From contig USLO01000049.1 of the NCBI GenBank assembly GCA_900555515.1, positions 1 through 10,981 of the forward strand: a stretch of DNA of 10,981 bases, read 5' to 3'. How positions within the stretch are numbered: position 1 is the stretch's first letter; each line of letters opens with the position of its first letter. Shown here piece by piece: positions 5,601-10,981 of the stretch. The position numbers and the translations under genes are program-made. Under the pieces are notes generated by a model. It did no database searches. It worked only from the letters and a program-made list of their open reading frames with translations, and was not told the DNA's origin. The stretch is from an uncultured Collinsella sp. GTDB lineage: Bacteria > Actinomycetota > Coriobacteriia > Coriobacteriales > Coriobacteriaceae.

Positions 5601-6899
5601 ATGTTCTGTTCGCAGTGTGGCGCTCCTATGGGCGATAACGACAAGTTCTGCGGTGCGTGCGGTGCTCCTAATGCTGGTGCTGCAGCTTCCACCCCTCAGG
5701 GTCAACCTCAGCAATTTGTCCCTCAGCCTCCCATGAACGCGTCCAAGGGCTGTGTGGCTCAGGCGTTCCAAGATATGACCAAGACTCCGGGCGTGCTTCA
5801 GCGTGTATGCCAAATCGCGTTTTTGCCGGCGCTGATTTGCGTTGTGTCGGTGCTCGTGTTGTTTATTCCCGTTATTGGCGGCATTGCGGCTGCCATCGGC
5901 TTTTTGGCAGCTTGCATTGCGAGCGTGTGCGGTTCCGGCTTTGGTATCGAGTGGGGCCGTGATCTGTCGCTCAAGGTCGATGACGGCATGGACCGTCCAC
6001 TCATGCGTTCCACGTCGTTTGGTCTCGGAGTCTTTTCGAGCGTTATTTCGGTCGTGCTCGAGGCTATCGCTGCCATTCCCGTTATCGGTGTAGTGCTTTC
6101 GCTGGTGGAGGGCGTGGTAATTGGCGCCGCGGGCTCGTATTCTTATTACGGCTCTTATGCGCTCGAGGCTGCGCTGTTCGGTTCGCTCGGCCTGCTTGTC
6201 CTGGCGCTAATTGCCTCGGCGATTCTGGGTGTCTTCTTTAAGATGTTCGCCGACATTGCCGTGATGCACTTTGCGGTGACCGGGCGCGTCGAGAGCGCGT
6301 TTTCGCTCGATAAGGTCTGGGCGGCCTTTAAGCACAACAAGACCAAGCTGTTCTGTGCTTCGTTCCTTCCCGAGTTTTTGACGGGCTTGGTTGCCAACGT
6401 TGTCACATGGATCTTGACGGCCGTCTTTGGCGCCATTGCCTCTGTCGGTATGTATAGCTACTACTATCGTCCTACGGGTATTGAGGCAATTGTTACCGGC
6501 GGTGGCGTCACGCTCGCGCTGTTCTTGGTGCTGGTCGCTTTCGTCACCGTATTTCTTACGGTCTTTGGCAAGATGCTCAAGCACCGTGCCGTTGGCTATT
6601 GGGCCGCACGCTATGCAAGCGAGTGGGCCGATGAGGATAAGGACGACGTCCTGACTTTTGTATTGCCCTTCGAGAAGAAGTCCGCTCCTTCGGGTTACGG
6701 TGCTCCGGATGCTTCGCCGGCACCTGCACCCGCTCCCGCGACCGAGCCCGAGCCGGCGCCCGAGCCTGAACCGGCGCCCGAGTCTGAGACGGCATCTGAG
6801 CCCGAGCCTGCGCCTGAGCCTGAGCCTGTGCCTGAGCCGGCACCTGCACCTGAGCCGGCGTCCGAGCCAAGCTCCGACGAGGAGCCTCAGGACGAGTAG
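5601..6899 (+). CDS. Zinc-ribbon, DUF4013-like multi-pass membrane protein with Pro/Glu tail
   Basis: The start was set at ATG 5601 because AAGGGA (5587-5592) sits eight bases upstream and because the protein then begins directly with its zinc ribbon. The open frame extends further left and an in-frame ATG at 5592 overlaps the ribosome site. The 432-residue product has CxxC...CxxC (C3, C6, C17, C20) as a small zinc ribbon, a Gln/Pro linker, and membrane segments at about 70-112, 140-180, 190-215, 258-290 and 300-325. The motif VWAAFKHNKTKLFCASFLPEF (239-259) resembles DUF4013 proteins. The C-terminus (about 372-424) is a Pro/Ala/Glu repeat ending in an acidic tip. Ribbon plus membrane domain is common in Gram-positive proteins of unknown role. 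No function is assigned. A bidirectional terminator follows. Confidence 0.85.
   Translation: MFCSQCGAPMGDNDKFCGACGAPNAGAAASTPQGQPQQFVPQPPMNASKGCVAQAFQDMTKTPGVLQRVCQIAFLPALICVVSVLVLFIPVIGGIAAAIGFLAACIASVCGSGFGIEWGRDLSLKVDDGMDRPLMRSTSFGLGVFSSVISVVLEAIAAIPVIGVVLSLVEGVVIGAAGSYSYYGSYALEAALFGSLGLLVLALIASAILGVFFKMFADIAVMHFAVTGRVESAFSLDKVWAAFKHNKTKLFCASFLPEFLTGLVANVVTWILTAVFGAIASVGMYSYYYRPTGIEAIVTGGGVTLALFLVLVAFVTVFLTVFGKMLKHRAVGYWAARYASEWADEDKDDVLTFVLPFEKKSAPSGYGAPDASPAPAPAPATEPEPAPEPEPAPESETASEPEPAPEPEPVPEPAPAPEPASEPSSDEEPQDE
6714..6869 (+). repeat. Degenerate hexanucleotide tandem repeat coding Pro-Glu/Pro-Ala
   Basis: About 26 units of six bases, mostly of the type GAGCC(T/C/G) and GC(G/A)CC(T/C/G), encode a string of Pro-Glu and Pro-Ala dipeptides inside the DUF4013-like gene. 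Third-position variation shows it has diverged from a simple repeat, but unit number may still vary between strains without shifting the frame. Confidence 0.75.
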
Positions 6900-6910
6900 C
6901 CACGCCGCCT

Positions 6911-6937
6911 GCTATTTGGGGACGGGCTAGAAATAGC
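6911..6937 (+). repeat. Post-stop stem-loop repeat, copy 3 (diverged)
   Basis: GCTATTT (6911-6917) pairs perfectly with AAATAGC (6931-6937) around a 13-nt loop, GGGGACGGGCTAG (6918-6930), which agrees with the copy 2 loop at 9 of 13 positions. It lies 11 bases after the stop of the DUF4013-like gene and 13 bases before the terminator. Confidence 0.45.
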
Positions 6938-6950
6938 GCTTGACAAATGA

Positions 6951-6987
6951 GCGGGGGCGGACGTGTCGAAACGTCCGCCCCCGCTTT
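6951..6987. terminator. Bidirectional terminator between convergent genes
   Basis: GCGGGGGCGGACGT (6951-6964) and its exact complement (6971-6984) form a perfect 14-bp stem with the 6-base loop GTCGAA, followed by TTT on the plus strand. It sits midway between the stop of the DUF4013-like gene (6899) and the stop of the minus-strand M20 gene (7031), so it probably serves both. The T-runs are short on both strands. Confidence 0.8.
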
Positions 6988-7030
6988 GACATCGCGGTGT
7001 GGCTATGACTGCGAGATGCCAGCGAATCGA

Positions 7031-8494
7031 TTACTCGTCGTGCTTCTCCTCGCGGCGTGCAGCAGCGCGTGCGTCGTGGATGCCCTTGATCGCGGCATGG
7101 CGAGCCGTTCGGGCATCATGGATGGCGTCGCGAGCCTCGGCGGTCGTCGCCTTGGCAGAGCGCAACTTGGCGGCCAGATCGGGGTTGGTTTCGGCGACCG
7201 CGGTAATCGCGGGGCCGTCGAGCTCCTCTTGCGTGGGCTCGGCCAAAAAGTCGATAGCATACTGGGAGGCCACCATGGAACCCTTTGCCAGCACGGTCTC
7301 GTCAATCTTGTAAAAGCAGGAATGCTGGGCGTACGTGGCGCCAATCTTGGGGTTGCGCGTACCTACAAAGGCGAGCACGCCCGGTACGCGGCGCAGGTAC
7401 TCCGAAAAATCCTCGCCCGAAAGCGTGCCACGGTAATGGCCTTGACCGGTGGGGCCCAAGCACTTGATTACGGCCTGACGGCAGCGCTCGCTCGAGGCGG
7501 CGTCGTTTTCGACCTTGTAGTTGGCGATGGTGTAGTCGGTGAGTTCGGCCTCGGCGCCTAGTGCTGCTGCGGTGTGCTCCACGATGCGGCGCATAAGCTC
7601 CGGCATTTCTTCGTGGGTCGAATCGCCGTAGGTGCGCACCGTGCCGGCGAGGTAGGCCGTGCCGGCGATAACGTTGCGTGCGGTGCCGCCGTGCAGCTCG
7701 CCGACGGTGATGACAGCCGGCTCATAGGGGCTGATCTCGCGCGAGACGATGGTCTGCAGGGCGTTGACGATCTCGGCGGCAACCATGACGGCGTCGTGGC
7801 CGCGCTGGGGCATGGCGCCGTGGCACGAGGTGCCGCGTACGTCGATACGGAACCAGTCGGTATTGGCCATGCGCGGTCCGGGCTCGCAGCTCACGGTGCC
7901 GGCGTCGACTTCGCTCCAGATGTGCGCGGCATAGGCGCCATCGACGCCGTCGAGCACGCCCGTGCCGATCATGAGCTTGGCGCCTTGGCCGTTTTCCTCG
8001 CTGGGCTGGAAGACGATGCGGACCTCGCCGTGGATGTCGTCGGTCATATGGCGCAGGATCTGCAGCGTGCCGAGCATCATGGCGATGTGGCAGTCGTGGC
8101 CGCAGGCGTGCATGCAGCCCTCGTTGACGCTGGCGAACTCCTCGCCGGTCTGCTCGGTGACGGGCAGGGCGTCGATATCCGCGCGCAGCAGGATGCGGCG
8201 GCGCGGCGTGCCGTCCTCGTGGTAGGCATCCGACGCGGTACCGCGAAGCGTTGCCACCAAGCCGGTCTTGAGCGGACGCTCGTAGGGGATATTCATGGCG
8301 TCGAGCTGGTTGGCGATGTCGGAGGTCGTGCGCTCCTCGGCAAGGCTCAGCTCCGGGTGCTTATGGAAGTGCCGGCGCTGCTTGATGATATAGGGCTCAA
8401 ACTCGGTAGCGATATCTTTGATGGCTGCGGTGACGTCGTCAGCCGCGCGAGCCTCGGTCGCCGCCATAATCTGCTGTGCCTTGGTCTTCGTCAT
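7031..8494 (-). CDS. M20 family metallopeptidase/amidohydrolase (M20D, hippurate or N-acyl amino acid hydrolase type)
   Basis: The start is ATG at 8494, with AAGGAG at 8505-8510 on the plus-strand numbering. The longer open frame to its left is antisense to the next gene. The 487-residue cytoplasmic enzyme has RRHFHKHPELSLAE (40-53), RADIDALPV (104-112), the metal site HACGHDCH (129-136, C131 and H133), the catalytic/metal pair SEE (E166, E167), H191, and a late metal histidine in YAQHSCFY (H391). This Cys-His-Glu-His-His set is that of the M20D group, which hydrolyses N-acyl or N-aryl amino acids such as hippurate, IAA-amino acids or N-acetyl-diaminopimelate. The substrate cannot be told. 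Members are usually 390-400 residues. This one has an N-terminal extension of ~35 and a C-terminal Ala/Arg-rich helical tail of ~60-70. It is divergent from the YtcJ-type amidohydrolase. Confidence 0.93.
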   Translation of the reverse strand: MTKTKAQQIMAATEARAADDVTAAIKDIATEFEPYIIKQRRHFHKHPELSLAEERTTSDIANQLDAMNIPYERPLKTGLVATLRGTASDAYHEDGTPRRRILLRADIDALPVTEQTGEEFASVNEGCMHACGHDCHIAMMLGTLQILRHMTDDIHGEVRIVFQPSEENGQGAKLMIGTGVLDGVDGAYAAHIWSEVDAGTVSCEPGPRMANTDWFRIDVRGTSCHGAMPQRGHDAVMVAAEIVNALQTIVSREISPYEPAVITVGELHGGTARNVIAGTAYLAGTVRTYGDSTHEEMPELMRRIVEHTAAALGAEAELTDYTIANYKVENDAASSERCRQAVIKCLGPTGQGHYRGTLSGEDFSEYLRRVPGVLAFVGTRNPKIGATYAQHSCFYKIDETVLAKGSMVASQYAIDFLAEPTQEELDGPAITAVAETNPDLAAKLRSAKATTAEARDAIHDARTARHAAIKGIHDARAAARREEKHDE

Positions 8495-8527
8495 GGTCGA
8501 TTTGCTCCTTGCTGGGTTGATCGCAAA

Positions 8528-8555
8528 ATCGTACAGGCTCTCTCCAGTATGCCAC
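8528..8555 (-). promoter_or_regulatory. Possible promoter of the M20 hydrolase gene
   Basis: Read on the minus strand, GTGGCA (8555-8550) and TACGAT (8533-8528) are spaced by 16 bases and each matches four of six consensus positions. They lie 34 bases before the start codon. On the plus strand, TACACT (8619-8624) is a possible -10 for the divergent amidohydrolase, without a good -35. No clear operator dyad is visible between 8495 and 8662. Confidence 0.25.
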
Positions 8556-8662
8556 CTGCCGCTAGGGCTGGTAAAGTTGCCGTTTGCCGCTTGGGGTTTT
8601 GTTGCAAGGGCGGGGGAGTACACTCGGGGGTGTTGAATTTCCTGCCAGAGATGGGGATGCCC

Positions 8663-10300
8663 ATGCAACATATCGATCGGATTATCCGCTCCAAGAACGT
8701 CTTTACCGCGCAAGACGGCATCGATACCGCCCGCGAGCTGGCGATTGCCATCGCAGGCGACCGTATCGTCGCAGTCGGTGCGCCCGATGACGTGATTGCC
8801 GCCGCTCCTGCCGCTACGTCGGTTATCGACTACGGCGAGCAGTTTGTCTGCCCCGGTTTCCATGACGCTCATCTGCACTTCTTCCATACCTCGGTCGGTT
8901 CCTCGCCGTACATGCTCATGGATATGGGCACGTCCGAGGCGGCGCTGGTGCAACATGCGCTCGAGTTTTCCCAGGACCTGCCCGACGACGCTTGGGTTGT
9001 GACGCAGGGCTGGCGCGATTACCGTTGGGACCCGCCCGAGCATCCTACCAAGGCGTCGCTCGATGCGGCGTTCCCCGATCGTCCCTGCGTTATGTATTCG
9101 GGCGACGGGCACACGCTTTGGCTCAACAGCCGCGCGCTCGAGGCGCTCGGCGTCACGCGCAACAGCGAGCCTCCGGCGGGCGGCAGCTACGACAAGGATG
9201 CAAACGGCGAGCTCACGGGCATTGCTCACGAGGCGGCTGCCATGCAGCTGCTACCGCGCTGCCTTGAGTGGCTGGGCGAGGATCGCATCGCAAGCGCTTA
9301 CGCCGATCAAATGAGGCGGATGGCCGAGCAGGGCATCACCTCGATATGCGATATGTCGCTCATGCCCATGCCGGGCTGCGACTTTATCCGCGACGACGTC
9401 TACGACAAACTGCAGGCAGCCGGCAAACTGGGCATCCGAGCCCATCTATTCCCCACACTGCTGGATGACCAATCGCGCTTGGAAGAACTCCAGACCCGCT
9501 ACGCGAACAACGCGCTGCTCTCGGCGCCTGGTTTTAAGCAGTTCTTCGATGGCGTGTCGAGCGAACACACGGCATATCTCACCGAGCCCTATACCAATCC
9601 GCGCTTCCCGGGCGACCAGGGTCGTCTGACAGTTCCTGCCGAGCGCATGCGTAAGCTGGTTCTGGCGGCTGCGGAGCGCGGCCATACCGTGCGCATCCAC
9701 GTCATCGGCGACGGTGCGATTCATGCCGCGCTCGATATCTTTGAGGAGGCCTCCGACCTGTACGGCCTGCCCCAGCACGGTCATAACACGCTCGAGCATC
9801 TGGAGAACCTCTTGCCCGAGGACATCGACCGCCTGCGCAAGCTCGACGTGGTTGCCTCGAGCCAGCCCTGTCACATTACACTCGACCCGGGCGGCCCCGA
9901 GCGCGATCTGGGCCTGGAGCGCAGCCGCATCATGTGGCCGTTCGCAACCTATAAGCAGCGCGGCATTCGCCAAGCCTTCGGTACCGACAGCCCCATCACA
10001 GCTGTTACCAGCATGAACGTGCTCTACACGGCTATCACGCGCCAGGACCCCAAAAGCCACTGGCCCGAGGGCGGCTGGTTGCCGAGCGAGCGCATCGATG
10101 CAGCAACGGCCCTGCGCAACTACACCCTGGGCAGCGCCTATGCAGCGGGCGACGAGCAAAACCTCGGCAGCCTGGAGCCCGGCAAATACGCCGACCTGGT
10201 AGTCCTGGACCAAAACCCGCTCACCGTTGACCCCCAAGACCTCCAGGCTACCAAGGTTCAGGCCACCTACCTGGCAGGTAACTTGATTTACGAGCGCTAA
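8663..10300 (+). CDS. YtcJ-like metal-dependent amidohydrolase (amidohydrolase_3)
   Basis: Three in-frame ATGs (8651, 8657, 8663) compete. 8663 is preferred because GGGG (8653-8656) lies six bases upstream and the conserved protein begins near it, giving 545 residues. The open frame left of 8651 is only antisense to the M20 gene. The order is a beta-sandwich N-terminus, the metal motif FHDAHLH (H70, H72), a long TIM-barrel insertion typical of the subgroup, RIHVIGDGAIHAALD (H346), LEHLENL (H379), SSQPCHIT, and GTDSPI with the catalytic D442. The C-terminal GSLEPGKYADLVVLDQNPL closes the sandwich. This is the YtcJ/N-substituted formamide deformylase group (PF07969), cytoplasmic enzymes that cleave C-N bonds. 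Natural substrates are mostly unknown. It may work with the divergent M20 hydrolase. It ends just before a hairpin terminator. Confidence 0.93.
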   Translation: MQHIDRIIRSKNVFTAQDGIDTARELAIAIAGDRIVAVGAPDDVIAAAPAATSVIDYGEQFVCPGFHDAHLHFFHTSVGSSPYMLMDMGTSEAALVQHALEFSQDLPDDAWVVTQGWRDYRWDPPEHPTKASLDAAFPDRPCVMYSGDGHTLWLNSRALEALGVTRNSEPPAGGSYDKDANGELTGIAHEAAAMQLLPRCLEWLGEDRIASAYADQMRRMAEQGITSICDMSLMPMPGCDFIRDDVYDKLQAAGKLGIRAHLFPTLLDDQSRLEELQTRYANNALLSAPGFKQFFDGVSSEHTAYLTEPYTNPRFPGDQGRLTVPAERMRKLVLAAAERGHTVRIHVIGDGAIHAALDIFEEASDLYGLPQHGHNTLEHLENLLPEDIDRLRKLDVVASSQPCHITLDPGGPERDLGLERSRIMWPFATYKQRGIRQAFGTDSPITAVTSMNVLYTAITRQDPKSHWPEGGWLPSERIDAATALRNYTLGSAYAAGDEQNLGSLEPGKYADLVVLDQNPLTVDPQDLQATKVQATYLAGNLIYER

Positions 10301-10322
10301 GTATTCATGCCGTACCGTTAAG

Positions 10323-10366
10323 CGCGGCTCGGGCAGCCTTTTTGGGATAGCGCTCGAGCCGCGTTT
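10323..10366 (+). terminator. Terminator after the YtcJ-like amidohydrolase
   Basis: CGCGGCTCG (10323-10331) pairs perfectly with CGAGCCGCG (10355-10363), separated by a 23-base loop, and is followed by TTTGCGTTTT. It starts 22 bases after the stop codon. The large loop makes it somewhat less typical. Confidence 0.7.
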
Positions 10367-10411
10367 GCGTTTTGGTGGGGATCCGCCATGAGCGTCCCTG
10401 CTCTGTTGGAT

Positions 10412-10449
10412 TTGGGTGCGGGGCGGAGGTGCTGCTGCCCCGCGCTCAA
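10412..10449. repeat. GC-rich 13-bp hairpin
   Basis: TTGGGTGCGGGGC (10412-10424) pairs with GCCCCGCGCTCAA (10437-10449) over 13 positions with two G-T wobbles and a 12-base loop. Neither strand has a T-run after the stem, so a simple terminator is unlikely. It lies 46 bases after the preceding terminator. Confidence 0.55.
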
Positions 10450-10555
10450 TTTGGACACCAGCAATGCTATCTCTTGGTGTTTTGCATACTTCCCATTACA
10501 GATTGCATAAAAAGGCTGGGATGTCCTTCCTGATCCTGATGTACCCCCGCCCGTG

Positions 10556-10793
10556 CCGTGCAAAAAACGGAGTATTCAGCACCGCGAGCTCTGCCGGTGC
10601 CGCTGCGGCTGAGTAACGTTGCGGAGATTGACGTCATTTTGGGCTCCGGTACGGCGCGAAGTACGCCCATTTGTCCCAACGGGGTCTGCCCACCGACCAA
10701 AACCGCCCGCTGAAGGCGTTCTTGGGACCAATAAGGTATGTCCGGCGCGTATGCAGCCGTCCTGGCTTGCTGAATACTCCCAAAAATGCACGG
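10556..10793. repeat. Inverted-repeat pair bounding a 186-bp segment (MITE-like or structured RNA)
   Basis: The left arm (10556-10581) is CCGTGCA, six bases AAAAAC, then GGAGTATTCAGCA. The right arm (10768-10793) is TGCTGAATACTCC, six bases CAAAAA, then TGCACGG. Blocks of 13 and 7 bases are exactly complementary, and the two six-base A-rich spacers would face each other as a symmetrical internal loop. The whole unit is 238 bp. No transposase or clear target duplication is seen. TG follows or precedes each outer end. Confidence 0.55.
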
Positions 10794-10957
10794 TGCTTCC
10801 CAGGGGACCCGTGCGCGCAGCGAAAACCATACCCACGTTCCTATCCGCATCGCCATTTTGCTGCACTGACTTTTCTGAATGCCGGGCCCGAATTAGTTAA
10901 CCTAGCTCCCGGGGCGGACCGGAGGGCATGAAGTTTGTCGCGAGTTCCGCACGCAAA

Positions 10958-10981
10958 GGAAAGCACTTAATGTGCTTTCCG
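10958..10981. terminator. Hairpin at the right edge, probable terminator
   Basis: GGAAAGCAC (10958-10966) and GTGCTTTCC (10972-10980) form a perfect 9-bp stem with loop TTAAT. On the minus strand it is followed by TTTGCG. On the plus strand the sequence is cut one base later, so its T-run cannot be judged. It may end a transcript entering from the right, or be bidirectional. Confidence 0.5.

Larger units (their letters stand above)
10384..10957. other. Gene-free region with structured repeats
   Basis: No open frame here has a credible start with ribosome site, coding-type codon use or recognisable protein. Frames of 60-130 codons on both strands are rich in Arg, Gly and Pro and cross inverted repeats. 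The stretch holds a GC-rich hairpin (10412-10449), a pair of inverted 26-base arms (10556-10581 and 10768-10793), and a weaker inverted pair, TTGTCCCAA (10671-10679) versus TTGGGACCAA (10723-10732). It does not resemble tmRNA, RNase P RNA, SRP RNA or any tRNA that I can recognise. Confidence 0.6.

Noticed and set aside
6714..6869. Short tandem repeats considered as a CRISPR-like array
   Set aside because: The six-base units are in frame within a coding sequence and have no spacers.
6714..6899. Functional link between YebC (polyproline translation) and the proline-rich tail
   Set aside because: Prolines alternate with Glu or Ala and no run of three prolines occurs, so there is no specific reason to expect YebC dependence.
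7574..8662. Plus-strand open frame running for over 1 kb into the YtcJ-like gene
   Set aside because: It is exactly antisense to the M20 hydrolase, whose metal-binding and catalytic motifs are intact. The frame stays open because of G/C-ending codon bias. The real gene starts at about 8651-8663.
8495..9229. Minus-strand open frame extending the M20 gene upstream
   Set aside because: It is antisense to the conserved YtcJ-like sequence and has no family similarity. A good ribosome site supports the start at 8494.
10467..10866. Minus-strand frames of 96-129 codons in the terminal region
   Set aside because: They cross inverted repeats, have Arg/Gly/Pro-heavy composition, no convincing ribosome site and no recognisable fold.
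1..10981. tRNA, rRNA, phage, toxin-antitoxin, restriction or other defence genes
   Set aside because: None of the frames or intergenic stretches shows the needed motifs or folds by eye.

Overview
The window looks like chromosomal DNA from a high-GC Coriobacteriia-type actinomycete, most likely a gut Collinsella or close relative. This rests on the mix of genes (a DUF6020 membrane protein, YebC, an AmaP/DUF2273/Asp23 cluster, a YitT protein with an extended N-terminus, a zinc-ribbon DUF4013 protein), G/C-ending codons and GAG/GCC-rich coding sequence. The genus call comes from recognition only; no database search was run.

Layout: 1-1605 (+) is the 3' part of a multi-pass DUF6020 protein. 1770-2576 (+) is yebC, a translation/regulatory factor, followed by a terminator. 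2743-4219 (+) is a compact three-gene envelope operon: AmaP-like anchor, DUF2273 two-TM protein, then an Asp23/Gls24 protein with an acidic N-terminal tail, closed by a terminator. 4428-5450 (+) is a YitT family membrane protein. 5601-6899 (+) is a zinc-ribbon, multi-TM DUF4013-like protein with a Pro/Glu/Ala repeat tail. A perfect 14-bp hairpin at 6951-6984 separates it from a convergent M20 peptidase/amidohydrolase (7031-8494, -). Diverging from that is a YtcJ-type amidohydrolase (8663-10300, +). The last ~600 bases carry no convincing gene but contain several structured repeats.

How the genes fit together: AmaP, DUF2273 and Asp23 probably form one membrane-anchored envelope-stress assembly, co-translated in part (an 8-nt overlap joins the first two). 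The two divergent metal-dependent hydrolases share a 168-bp control region and may both act on N-acylated amino acids or small amides, but no substrate can be read from the sequence. The other genes are single transcription units.

The most interesting non-coding signal is a small family of stem-loops just after three stop codons (near 1607, 4224 and 6911). They share a related 13-nt loop, GGG(A/T)C(A/G)GG-type, while their stems have different sequences that stay self-complementary. A second is a 26-nt inverted-repeat pair with an A-rich symmetrical internal loop (10556-10581 / 10768-10793) in the terminal gene-free region. No known defence, CRISPR, phage or biosynthetic system was found.
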